A stretch of 64,000 nucleotides of DNA from positions 91,804,751 through 91,868,750 of the forward strand of contig NC_029516.1 of assembly GCF_001577835.2 (NCBI RefSeq). Reading direction: 5' to 3'. Every line of letters begins with the position of its first letter. Within the stretch, counting starts at the first letter, position 1. The stretch is from Coturnix japonica. Its lineage: Eukaryota > Chordata > Aves > Galliformes > Phasianidae. Below the pieces are notes generated by a model, which did not search any database, had not been told where the DNA came from, and saw only the letters and a list, made by a program, of their open reading frames with translations. Of this stretch, positions 22,261 to 32,920 are shown one piece after another. A program made the position numbers and the translations under genes.

Positions 22261-22620
22261 AGGGCACGGGGTGGCTTCCCCTGTCACGGGCATAGGTAAA
22301 TCTAAGTAACCCGTGACTACCTACCCTGGTACATGTCCTCCATTCACCCTGGTTCTCTTCTCCTCCTGTTTCTCTCTGATCATGGTGTTCCATTTGTTGT
22401 TCTTCACTCTTTTCATCCTTCCCCCTCCTTTCTCAGTGCAGTAGTTTCTGCCCTTCCCTCTCCAGGCTTTCCCCAGGCACCCCAGGATGGCTGCTGGCCC
22501 AGCCCCAGTCTGACCCATGGAGCCAGCTGGAACAGTCTGTGTCTCATATAATGGGACAGCACCAGCCTTACCTCATGCAACAGCCCCACAGCCCCCTGAG
22601 TCTCCATAAATAAGGGTAAA

Positions 22621-24454
22621 AATAGTACATGCCTGTCTACTCTCCTTTGGCATACATATCTATACAGATAATGTCTCTTCTTTCTATATACAAGGGAAAT
22701 ACAGAAGGGGAAATAAGAATGAGCATAAATGCACACAGCAGGAGACATCTCATTCTACAGAAATGCATACACAGAAGAATTTACAACTTGGAAACACGAT
22801 CATGAAAAAGACAGATGTATATTCATTGAACGTGTTCCATTTCATATCTCAGTCAGTGACATCCGTGAACCAAACTGACAAGATTTTACATTTTTATAGT
22901 CTAATGCTCTATTCTACATATTTGTATACTGTGGCAGTTTCTATGCTGTGGCAGAAAAGGTTCTAGTTCTTTGTCAAACCCATACCTCCAGTAAAGTTTT
23001 ATTTCGTATATAAACAAAGTGTGGAATTAAGAGTTCTGTTGAAAGAGATCACTTCAGATGATTACCTCTATAAATTCTCTTTTTCACAGAACATATTTCA
23101 TTCTACTCAAAGTCAGAACAAAGCTAAAATGTCCTACCAAAATGTCTCACTGGTATTTTGCACTTTATGAACTGTCAGTATGATATAATGTAAAATCAGA
23201 AACACATATATAACTATATCAAAATCTACTGGAACGGAAAATCTGCAGAGAAAGCACTGGAAAGAAATTAGAGAGAATGACATAAAATATAAAGTTGAAT
23301 GAAGGATGTTACTGGTAATTTGTGCTGTTGACGAAAGCCTATTTCTAGTCCAACTAACTTTTTCCCTTTCTCTAAAATGAAAAGAAATAACATTATAGAT
23401 AATAATTTCCCTGCCCCGCAGCCCACTGCTGGACAAAAAAAGGAATGGTATTAGACAATGATTAAGGTCTCATGGAAATCAAAGATCTCACATTGCTCTG
23501 ACAGAACAGGACTAGAAATCTGCCCCTCTCACCCCTCATGGCCCAAGGGTTTGCCACCCAGTGAGGAGACTTAAAAGCCATCTGCTGGAGTACTCGCTCT
23601 CTCCAGGCACTTTAATAGGGGGCTGGGCTCGGGACAGCTAAATGTATTGGCAAAGCATTGCCATTCCTTTTCTAGGAGATGGCTCTTGCTCATATAGTTC
23701 ATATGCTGCTTTAAACTCTGCCAAGACCCAAGGTCACTCTAACACTGGCCTTATAATCTGTGAGCCGTAACTAACTCCCCTGCAGTCTTGCTCTACTGCA
23801 CTCAACAGATATCAGGTGAAGTAAAAAATCTGTCCACACATTCAGGAAGCATAATCTTCATGTCATTAAGTAGAAGGATCTCCTGAAATATGATAACATT
23901 TTCATTCTTATGACATAGTTAAACATACTCCCTTACAATCCCCTGAAATAAGAGTTCACATAGCTTCCTTTCCAACAAAATATTCCCCCCTCCTCCTCAC
24001 ACACACTCTTCCAACTGCATCATCCTATAGGGTTTTTTATATCTCAGTAGACAGACAGAAATAATATGAATTCTTTCTGTTTGTAGCAGACTGTGTAACT
24101 CTAGACTATAAAGCGATACATATGCTCATTTGTTTTCAAACATAGTTTTCTCCTAGCTACACTTACTCCCATGGAAAAGAATATAAAGCCAGACTGAATG
24201 AGTTTACAAGATAAGAAAATGTGGATGACCTTTAGCCATGTCACAGCCATTACACTGATCCAAACCCAGATTAATTCCATGATATTTTTCTGCAATGACA
24301 TGCCACCATTCTTGAATTTCAGCTGAGAACAGATTACCAAATACAGGCAGAACAGGACAGAGGTACTGGGGCAGGACACATCCAGAGATTTTGACATATA
24401 GACTGATTGAATAGGATGGAAAAAAAATAAAAATAAAAAAAAAAATAAATAAAA
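22621..24454. other. Noncoding sequence, nothing recognised
   Basis: Open frames at 22763-22966, 23134-23436 and 24101-24481 lack motifs. 23500-23850 is less AT-rich than its surroundings but I cannot assign it. An A-rich AAAAT tract at 24419-24454 immediately precedes the next CR1. Confidence 0.5.
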
Positions 24455-24930
24455 CCTGATCTCCTTGAACAAGTGACCCATCTAGTGGATGAGGGAAAGG
24501 CTGTTGATGTAGTCTACCTAGATTTCAGCAAAGCCTTTGACACTGTCTCCCACAGCATTCTCCTGCAGAAGCTGGCAGCCTGTGGCTTGGACAGCTATAC
24601 CATTGGCTGAGTAAGGAACTGGCTGGAAGGCTGGTACTACCCTGGTACTACCCTGGTACTACAGGGTGGTGGTGAGTTGAGTTCAATCCAGCTGGTGACC
24701 TGTCACAAGTGGTGTTCCCCAGGGGTTGGTACTCGGGCCTGTCCTCTTCAATATCTTTATTGATGACCTGGATGAGGGCATTGAGTGCACCCTCAGTAAG
24801 TTTGCAGATGATGCCAAGTTGTCTGGAAGTGTCGATCTGACTGGTGGTAGCGAGGCCCTACAGAGGGATCTGGACTGGCTGGATAGAGGGGCTGAAGCCA
24901 GTAGGATGAAGTTCTATGATTCTATTATTC
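24455..24930 (+). mobile_element. CR1 LINE, reverse-transcriptase segment fused directly to tail (internal deletion)
   Basis: It begins at CTGATCTCCTTGAACAAGTG and encodes the CR1 polymerase core. Motifs include [40 protein letters not shown] and FADDAKL (the FADD catalytic motif), up to EASRMKF at 24910. There the sequence jumps straight to TTCTATGATTCTATTATTC, the CR1 3' tail. About 1 kb of ORF2 C-terminus and 3' UTR is missing. The junction has shared TTC, suggesting a template jump or microhomology deletion. An 11-bp unit (CTGGTACTACC) is tandemly repeated about three times near 24633-24663. The copy could not mobilise as it stands. Confidence 0.93.
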
Positions 24931-25971
24931 ATCTGCTGTCTACTTTCAAAATCTGTAGATGAAATTCAGGAGTGCGATCTTCTGTATCACTTATGAACTG
25001 AAACATTTTAAAAAGTAACAGCACATTATACAGTCTACAGATAGATACTTCCATGCTGTCCATAAAAAATCCATCTAAAGCAACTTGCCCTTCTGATAAT
25101 TTTATTAGTAATATTAATATGGCACACTAAGGAAAAAAAATAAAAAATAAAATAAAAATCTAAAGCACAAGTTTTAGTTTTGTTTTTAAAATCAAGGACA
25201 GGTCTTTTTTTAAGCTGTTGAGGCATAAAGGAAACAAATACTTGTTACATCTCCAAATGTCAAAATAGTTTGGGTCTACTCACTTCAAAAAAAAAAAAAT
25301 AAATAAAAATAACACCTACAAGTTTCCTGTAGTGCAGTTTTCATTCATCAACTAACCTAATCTGACCTAAGCACAGCTTTCCCCGGAAGAACCACTAACT
25401 GAATAAAAGTAAAGAAACTGCAAATGCTTCATGTGGTCTCTTCATCACGGCCAGTCCTTAAATATCTTCATACATTTTTCCATTAGTAGTGGAAAACAGC
25501 AGTGCCCTTCGGAGTTCTCATGGAGCCAGCTACACTAGTGCTTGTCTTTAAAGTCTGAATCTGCATCACAAGACTTCTTGACTCCATTAAAAATCAGCAC
25601 CACGGCAGGTATGTTCTGCATCAGAGAGAGAAACTGTGAGTGTGACAGGTGGGTCCTGAAGATGGGGAGATCCCAGGGCAAGAAGAAAACAACCGAGAGC
25701 TGCTGAGAGCTGTCTGGAGCCTCCAGTCCTCATGAAAGCAGGTGACATGGTAGAGGCAGGGCCAAGAGCAGTAGCAGAACATACTCAGACATACAAAAGC
25801 AAACCCAGGAGTACAGTGACCAGGAACATGGCAAGTAGGATGGACAGTAAGAGCATGGCACTCCAGTTCATGCAGAGAGAGTGCAAGATGGCCTGCTTTC
25901 TTCTCATGTGGGAGCAGGAGGGAGCAAAACTCCAATGAAAAAAAAAAAAAATGTGGTGACCTCCATCCTTA
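24931..25971. other. Unassigned sequence upstream of a CR1 5' segment
   Basis: 24931-25600 is AT-rich with A runs near 25133 and 25290 and nothing recognised. 25620-25960 has a different, more balanced composition and could be the 5' UTR/ORF1 start of the CR1 that follows. I cannot confirm this from memory of the family. Confidence 0.45.
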
Positions 25972-27655
25972 GTGATTGAGCTGAAGCAGAAACACAGACA
26001 GAAGAGTGACAGTTTTTCTGGGCTGATGCATGGGCCCAGATGGACTTCAAGAAGAGCTGCCCAAAACTTTGGTTATGGGAAACTCCAGAATCTGGAAGTT
26101 TCCCAGAGGTTGGAGGAAAGACTGCGGTATCGTGGTTTCAAAACTGACAAATTTTTTGAGCAGGAGGCCAAGTTACAAGATGAAATCACGAGGTTGAGAA
26201 GCTTCTGACAAAGAGATTGATGTGTGATGTGGGCAGACTGACAGCCTTGTCTTAATTTCCTGCAGGGGGGATATTCTGAACAAACTTTCAGTCATGAAGA
26301 GACAGACTGCAAAAACATGTCAGGTGTGGGTGACTACATCTCTCATCTCTGCTCAGAGCAAAGAAAGGAGCCTCTCCCCTGAAATCCTCCTAAGCAACAG
26401 GTACAAAGCTCTGGGGATTTGTAAAGGAAATGATGGAGATAATGGTTCAGATCCAGAAAGGGACGACCATGTTAACATGGTCCAACCAAGGATCCAAATC
26501 ATAATCAGAGCTGCCAAAAAAAAAAAAATTAAAAAAAAATGCAAAGGGTCTTCATTTCTGAGGACTCCTCTCTGAGGGGCACTGAGGCACTCATTTGGCA
26601 CCTGGATTATCTCTCTAGAGAGTTTTGCTCCTTGCCAGGGGCCCTCATTCAGGACATCAGGAAGAGGCTACCAGGTATGATAAAGCCAGAGGACTAATCT
26701 CCACTCCTGGTCTTACAAGCTGCATCACCAGCCGACCAAGAAGGGCAAGAATATATTGGACAGCAGATTGGTTGGGCTGATCAACAGAGCTTTAAACTAG
26801 AAGTGATGGGGGAAAGTGATGTACTTAATTATGACAAAGAGCCAGGGAGTACAGTCACTTTAGAGATCCGCCAAGATGATCATGGCCAATAGCCCTGCTG
26901 AATTGTGTCTATAACAATGTATGGGAATTAAGGTGGAAGATAAATAAGCCATTATGCAATTAGAAAATTACAAACTAATTGCTATCACAGGAAACCAGTG
27001 AGATGAATTGCACAACCAGAAGGCTGTGATTGAGGATGACGAGCTTTTTAGAAGGGGTAGGAAATGGAGGAGGGGTGAAGGAGTTGCCCTCTGTGTTAAG
27101 AAGTGTGTAGATGATTAAGAGCTGCCTCTGAGAAGCAGACAAGATTAGGTTGAAAGCTTGTTGTTTAAGATCGGGAACCAGACCAGTAAAGGACATGTGG
27201 TCAGGGTCTTCTATAAGCTGCCTGATAACAGGGAGCCTGTTAACAAGGCCTTTTTCTTCAGCTACAAGGTATGTTGCACTTGAAGGCTCTTCCCAGTAGG
27301 GGATTTCAACATAGCAGGTATCTGCTGGGAGAACAACACAGTGAGCTGCAAGCAATCCAGGAGGGTTCTGGAGTCTGCTGAGGATAAATTCCTAGTCCAG
27401 GTACTGATCATACTTACCAGAGGTGAAGTGTTACTGAACCTGATGCTCACCTGTGCAGAGGAGATTATGGAAGAGGTAAAGATTGGAGACAGTCTGGGAT
27501 ATAGAAAGCATGTCATGATCTTGAGGAATAAGGGCCTGGAAAAGAGTAGAATCAGGACCCTGAACTTCAGGAGAGTGAACTTCAATCTGGAGTGAACTAT
27601 CCTAAGGCACATAAGAGGGAAACAGGGTAAGCAGCTCTTTAAGGACTTCTCTTGT
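25972..27655 (+). mobile_element. CR1 LINE 5' portion: ORF1 and endonuclease regions
   Basis: This is the rarely preserved 5' half of CR1, decayed. 25972-26208 encodes a coiled-coil-like stretch ending EQEAKLQDEITRLRS, typical of CR1 ORF1. 26540-26690 encodes SLRGTEALIWHLDYLSREFC and SLPGALIQDIRKRLPGMIKP, the ORF1 esterase-like region. 26790-27640 follows the start of ORF2 (TTTAGAGATCCGCCAAGATG, ACCATGTTAACATG-type words) and the apurinic-like endonuclease, with GDFNIAGICWENNT-like sequence near 27300 and LVQVLIILTRGEVLLNLMLT at 27395-27450. The polymerase and tail are absent here. A plus-strand CR1 polymerase part begins 2.2 kb downstream and may belong to the same original element. Multiple stops and frame changes; not functional. 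Confidence 0.85.
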
Positions 27656-27659
27656 GGAG

Positions 27660-27744
27660 AAATTTATATATGTACATGCATATGTATACACACGCACACA
27701 CACACACACACACGCACATATATATATATATATATACATTTTGA
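27660..27744. repeat. (CA)n / (TA)n microsatellite
   Basis: TATATGTACATGCATATGTA leads into CACACA units and then TATATA units. It lies exactly at the 3' break of the CR1 5' segment. Confidence 0.95.
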
Positions 27745-29880
27745 CTCTACATTCAGCAGTCCCAGTAGCAATTCAAGGTATGTTTTCACTTTGTCAGTCA
27801 GCTGTCATCTTTTTGCTCTGTATGTATTAATTCTTTTTACCTCTGTCTATTTCTTCTCTTGTCAGGACCTGGCATTTTTATAACCTTTTGATAAAGACAC
27901 ATGATTTTAACCTTCTAGCAGTTCTCTAGTTTTATGGTGCAGCTTTTGACTACATCTCCAAATTAACATTTGAGAAGCCTAACTTCAGTTCAATGAATTA
28001 CTTACCTCTTGGCTGAATGAGAAGCTCAGGCTTCTAATTTTCTTCATTCTGCTGCAGTGTATTTCAGATGGCTGAAGTAAGCCATGCATGATAGTCAATT
28101 TGGATCTTCCTACCAATGCAGAAATTCAAATACCAATAGAAGTAAATGGTTTTTTTATTATTAAATAAATAAATAAGGTCAATTTTATCTTTCAGCACAA
28201 AAAGCATTTTTCTGTATATTACTAATTTTGAGAGAAATGTGTGGCACTGAAGAAACAACAATGTTTCTCTGGGTACTAATCCAACAATTATGAAAACACT
28301 TCAGTATTATTTTTGATCATTCAATGCCAAATTTAGAACTTTTTGTGCACTTTTTAATAATAACATGGATTTTTATTATTCATTTCTGAGATAGTTAATT
28401 GCTATTTTTTTCTAAATTCAGCATCCATATTCTAGTTTTCACTCTTTTCCTTTATTCTGTAGCTGTTCAGATGACAGTTACATTGAAAAGTCTTTTTAAA
28501 GCTCTCACACATACTCACCTGCTGTTGTAATTTAAATATCAAAGTCATATTGTATTACTGATCTTAAGTCTGTTTCTGTGTGGACTTCTGCTGAAAATCA
28601 GGGGTACAATAAGGAGCATAAGGTAAAAGTCATTTCATTAAACACTTTCATTTAGTGTGTATCACTGACTTATTTTGCTTCAAATCTTTTCATAACTTGC
28701 AGTGGGACATTTTGCATCACTGACATTCAAAATAAGAAAGGTAGTCAGTATTGTTTGTGATATCAGTGAAATGGTCAGTAAGATATTCTCATAAATCTCA
28801 ACTATACACTATTTCATGCCATTTAGAGTAGTTGTAACGTCGAGATTGCTACGAATGACACTGTCATTTTTCTACTCCACTGTGATACTTAACAGTCTAA
28901 ATAGGGAGGCAGAAAAATTACTGATTTGTGAACTTGACATTTTTACTTACAACTCTAAAGCTAGTTTTCTGAAGCTCCGTGGTATTTTATTTCATCTTAA
29001 ACAGTTAGACTTTTCCTTTTTTTTTTTCTTTTTTTTTCAGATTTCTTAATTGCATGGGTAGAACAACTGCTTGATTTATTTTTTGAAGAATGGATGGATT
29101 CATCACTGAAGCAGGCTACATAGGACATCAGTTCCTGCTGAAATCAGTGATAATTCTACACAGGCTATAAGAGAAGCAGGTTAGCAATTTAAAAGTCTGA
29201 TTAGTCTTCTCCCCAAGTTGTTGAAGAGTGATGTCGGGGGAAAATACATAAATAAATAAATAGAAAGAGAAAAAACAAACAATGGAAGGAATTTGTGGAA
29301 ATCAGTGTGTTATGAAGGTCATGAAGTTAGAGGATGCCCCCCTTGCCTTACCAGCTCAAGAGTTAAACTGGAGGAAAAAAAAAGATTGCAAGTAGCTGAG
29401 AGTTGCTCACTAAGCGTCATAGCCAAGAACTCTCTTTTCACAGCTGTAGAAATTCTTAAAATCATTGACTGCTAATGCATGTAATACATTTCATCTTCGT
29501 TTGTTTTATGAGAGTTGTGCACTGGCTATAGTTACTTAGAACTCTATTTTAAAATCTGATTGAAAAGGGTAAAATCTTTGCATCTTCTGAGGCTCATTAA
29601 CACTCTTGTAACACAAAATAGATCTGAAGTGAAGCATGATCACCTATTTACAAATTTTCCACATGGATATAGAAATTGCCAAATGCTGTCAAACTTACAG
29701 CTTTAGTGCCAGCACTCTGTTCTCAGTACGATGTCATCCTCACAGAAGTGGTCCATGGTCGCAGATGAGTGATTAAAATTTCTGGTCAATGGGTGAGTGT
29801 TTCTGGAAGATTTTTCTAGTGGCATGTTTTGAATTTACAGATGATGAACAGTATGATATGAACTGTTGATATTTTTCCTT
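27745..29880. other. AT-rich noncoding sequence between two CR1 parts
   Basis: No gene, RNA or transposon is recognised. It separates a CR1 5' part (to 27655) from a CR1 polymerase part (from 29881) in the same orientation and in the correct order. Confidence 0.5.
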
Positions 29881-30709
29881 TTCCTCCTGGCTAACCGGGG
29901 ATGTCCTGGCAATGAGGCAAATGTGATGTCTGTCCACAAAAAGGGCCAGAAAGATGATCCTGGTAACTACAGACGTATCAGTCTCACCTTGGTTCCAGAG
30001 GAGGTTACAGAAAGGATAATCTTGGGAGGTGTCGTGGACCAATTAAAGGTCAATCAAGAGATCAGGCCCAGTCAGCATGGGTTTACAAATAGTAGATCTT
30101 GTTTGACAAACCTGATTTCATTCTATTACAAGGTGACCTGCTTAAGTGGATGAGAGTAAGGCTTTCAATGTGGTCTACCTGAATTCAGTAATGCCTTTGA
30201 CACTGTCTGCCACAACATCCTCATGGAGAAACTGGATGCCTGCAGTTTGGATGGGTGTATGTTCTGTTGTCCGGATGGCCAGGCCCAAAGAGTTCTGGTC
30301 AGTGGACATAAATCCAGTTGGTGGCCGGTCACAAGCTCTGTCCACCAGGGTGTGGTACTGGGGCCTCTTCTATTTAACACCTTTATTAATGATCGTCATG
30401 AGGGATTGAGTGCACCCTCGGTAAGTTTACAGATGACACCGAGTTGGGAGGGAGTGTTGATCTGCCCAAGGAGAGAAAGTCACTGCAGAGGGACCTGGAT
30501 AGACTGGATCAATGGGCTGAGGGAAACTGTATGAGTTTCAATAGGGCCAAGTATCATGCCCTGCATTTTGGTTACAACAGCCTCAGGCAACCCTACAGGC
30601 TTGGGGAGGTGCACCTGATGAAAAGAGACTTTGGTGTACTGATGGACAGTCAGATGAATATGAGCCATCAGTGTGCCCAGGCAGCCAAGAAAGCCAAGGG
30701 CATTCTAGC
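29881..30709 (+). mobile_element. CR1 LINE, reverse-transcriptase part, left of LTR insertion
   Basis: It begins near CTGGCTAACCGGGGATGTCC and encodes VHKKGQKDDPGNYRRISLTL and VNQEIRPSQHGFTNSRSCLT. It continues with NLISFYYKVT (29930-30150) and the remnant of the KAFDTV motif. Next come [15 protein letters not shown] (30360-30400) and [39 protein letters not shown] near 30660-30705 is the last part before the break. Frames shift several times. The CR1 stops at CATTCTAGC and resumes after a 484 bp LTR. It is the most 5'-extended polymerase fragment in the window. Confidence 0.93.
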
Positions 30710-31193
30710 TGTCAGCAGTTTATGGGCTGGTTTGGCCCAGTTCCACAATTAGTGGGGCAGAGGGATTTTGCAAAATCTGTGCCTCCAGAAAAGGGAAACA
30801 GGGGACACCAAAATAATTAAAAACAGTGGCAATGATCTGAGGAGAAACATGCTTATTTACTAAATATTGTATCAGAACAGATAACACACTATAATACACT
30901 ATAATACAATGTAATATAATATAATATAATTAGAACTGAAGTTAATAAATCAAATACAATGAGAGATTATCTGAAAGCTGTAGACCTTACAGTAATACTG
31001 AAGTGATGCGTGCAGTCAGGATGGGCAGCAGTGAGGAGAGGTGAAGGAGAAGAGCAGCAAAGAGAAAAGCCTTATCAGGTGACCTTGCCAGGAGTTCTGT
31101 CTCCTCTCTGATCCCAAGGTCCCCTGGGGAATCTAGTTCTTCTTCTCTTCCTGACAGGTACATAGAACTGGAGCATTAATATTTTAACTCACA
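30710..31193 (-). mobile_element. Solo LTR, minus strand, inserted in CR1
   Basis: Read on the minus strand it begins TGTGAGTTAAAATATTAATG and ends CCATAAACTGCTGACA, i.e. TG...CA ends over 484 bp. Its interior (TTTAGTAAATAAGCATG, then TTTCTCCTCAG and TTGCCACTGTTTTTA) follows the same order as the LTR at 39527-40012 (TTTAGTAAAATAAG, TTTTTCCTCCTTAG, TTGCCGCTGTTTTTA). It is therefore a diverged relative of similar length (484 versus 486 bp). It interrupts a CR1 cleanly. No convincing target duplication survives. Older than the plus-strand pair. Confidence 0.8.
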
Positions 31194-31662
31194 GGAATTG
31201 TATCAGGAATGATGTGGTGAACAGGACTAGGGAAGTCATCCTGTCTACGTACTCGGCATTGTACTCAGGCTGTTTAGTTTGGGAAAAAGGAGGCTGAGGG
31301 GAGACCTTATTGCTCTCTTCCAGTATCTGAAAGGCGCTTACGGTGAGAGCAGGGTTGATCTCTTCTCACTGATGACAGCTGACAGGACAAGGGGAAATGG
31401 CCTCAAGTTGCACCAGGGTAAGTTTAGGTTGGATATCAGGAAACATTTCTTTACAGAAAGGGTAGTTAAGCACTGGAATGGGCTCTCCAGCGAGGTGGTC
31501 GAGTCACCATCCCTGGATGTGTTTAAAAAGAATTTGTATGTGGTGCTCAGGGACATGATTTAGTGGAGGGTTGTTAGTTAGAGTAGTATGGTTAGGTCAT
31601 GGTTGGACTCGATCTTCTTTAAGGTCTTTTCCAACCTGAGTGATTTTATGATTCTGTGATTA
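31194..31662 (+). mobile_element. CR1 LINE, 3' part, right of LTR insertion
   Basis: The sequence resumes with TTGTATCAGGAATGATGTGG and GAAGTCATCCTGTCTACGTA, the CR1 words expected next after 30709. A gap of roughly 150 bp of CR1 is missing after TACTCGGCATTG. 31279-31563 keeps an open frame: [60 protein letters not shown]. It ends in TTCCAACCTGAGTGATTTTA and an octamer tail. Confidence 0.94.
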
Positions 31663-32302
31663 CGGTCTGCCATCATTACATTTATATAGAAGAGGTTATC
31701 CGAAACAGCAGTGCAGCTTCACTGTTTCTACATGATTTCATGTTGTGAGAGCCCTAACTCTCCTGGAATGAGTCATGTCTCTCAGTGCTCAATGAGCATA
31801 CAAATCCATATTTTCATTATTTAAGATCTTTGAAGAACATTTTGTCTAAAGTTTATTACAGACAGCTAAAGGGAAGGAAAAATGAAATAATAGATTTTTC
31901 CATTATTGGACTTTGAGACAGTATCTTCTGCACAAATTCTCAACATGCACATCCCTCCAGTGCATTTACACTATTGCTATAACTAAAACACTCATCTGGA
32001 GATAACTTGGCAGTAACTAATTTACTGCTTATAGAAACAGGCAATACTTTACCAGACTCTTCCAAATATTAATATGAAATGTGACAAACAACAAAAAAAA
32101 AAAGGAGCACTTGTCTTTCTACACAGGTTAACAAAAAGCTTAGCCAAAGCTAATTTAGTTTCAGAAACTCTGTATGGTGCTGAGAGGTGATTCTAGTGTA
32201 AATTTATAACATTAGGAAAAAGTGATTGTGAACTTAAAGCAGCTTTATGTGACAAGCAGTAAAACAGTCTTGTTAAAGAAATTCTCGTTTTGGTTGTTTA
32301 TA
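31663..32302. other. AT-rich noncoding sequence, nothing recognised
   Basis: No motif-bearing frame or repeat family seen before the mariner. Confidence 0.5.
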
Positions 32303-32855
32303 TACATAATTTGCTCTGAAAATAATTTGTCTTATTTCTTTCAATGGAAACTACAACAAGGAGCACAATAACACTATTTGATAGAGCACATTCTCAGCTG
32401 GAAAACACTGTTTTTCAGTAGTAACCACAATTAGCTGCACATTTTTGCCAGAAAAGGAGAGCCTCCATGTTGTACTTGTAAAAAATCTGCACCAGTGGAA
32501 GGGACCCGCTGCCGCTGTCACCACTGCTGAAAAGCACCACCTACCACCTCACTGTTCTCACATCCACCCACTGTTTGGTCTCCAGAAATGCTCAGCAGGC
32601 ATCAATGAATGTCAGTGGATGCTATTTTGTCCACAAGGGAAAATTCAGTGACACACATTTACTTCATACATGCTTCTGTGTCAGATGCTGGTTTGTCAGA
32701 CTGTCCCTCTGCTGCCGTCTATCACACAGCAATGTAACATGAATAAACATTGTCAGGAAGGTTCAACTTCTACTGCCACACCACCAAAGTTCACTTGCGA
32801 CATCATGGACCAACATAATAAAATATGAGGCATTACTTTTGGAGCAGCTCTCATA
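32303..32855 (-). mobile_element. Galluhop/Mariner1_GG-type mariner, internally deleted nonautonomous copy
   Basis: Read on the minus strand it starts TATGAGAGCTGCTCCAAAAG, TAATGCCTCATATTTTATTA, TGTTGGTCCATGATGTC, which is the chicken Galluhop/Mariner1_GG start. The opposite end (TACATAATTTGCTCTGAAAA on the plus strand) is a diverged inverted copy, about 17 of 29 matches. TA lies at both outer edges (32303-32304, 32854-32855), the mariner target duplication. The interior retains the transposase N-terminal helix-turn-helix region (remnant of the IDIH...GDQTVD...VVRF words, 32480-32690 complement) but jumps to the 3' end. It lacks the catalytic DD34D-type region. It cannot make transposase. 553 bp, compared with about 1.2-1.3 kb for a full-length relative as I recall. 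Confidence 0.88.
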
Positions 32856-32857
32856 TC

Positions 32858-32873
32858 TATCTATCTATCTATT
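32858..32873. repeat. Short (TATC)n run
   Basis: About four TATC units directly beside the mariner end. Confidence 0.8.
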
Positions 32874-32920
32874 CTTGCCCAAAATCCAAATTAAAAAGAA
32901 AATGTTAAGGAAACATAAAC

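Larger units (their letters stand above)
21863..22318 (+). mobile_element. Solo LTR, young avian ERV family, contains assembly gap
   Basis: It begins TGTCATGGTTTTGTAATTTT and ends in AAATCTAAGTAACCCGTGAC, as does the complete solo LTR at 39527-40012. ACCTA flanks it on both sides (21858-21862 and 22319-22323), a 5-bp target duplication. The middle is replaced by 217 unknown bases. The readable ends are only a few percent different from the 39.5 kb copy, so the family is young. No internal retroviral sequence is present, as expected after LTR-LTR recombination. Confidence 0.9.
21630..22620 (-). mobile_element. Older LTR-like avian ERV segment, host of a younger solo LTR
   Basis: CTGCTGGCCCAGCCCCAGTC, TGGAGCCAGCTGGAAC, then ACAGCCCCACAGCCCCCTGA resembles the complement of a common avian ERV LTR (in which a GGTTTGTGTGGCAAGG-type start precedes a GCAGGGGGGCTGC stretch). 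The pyrimidine-rich TCTTCCTCCTCACACTC on the left side fits the same family. A younger LTR at 21863-22318 interrupts it. Family assignment is from memory of word order only; ends are uncertain and the copy is decayed. Confidence 0.45.

Noticed and set aside
21760-22393. Several open frames of 118-179 codons on both strands around 22 kb
   Set aside because: They run through 217 unknown bases and a G homopolymer inside a solo LTR.
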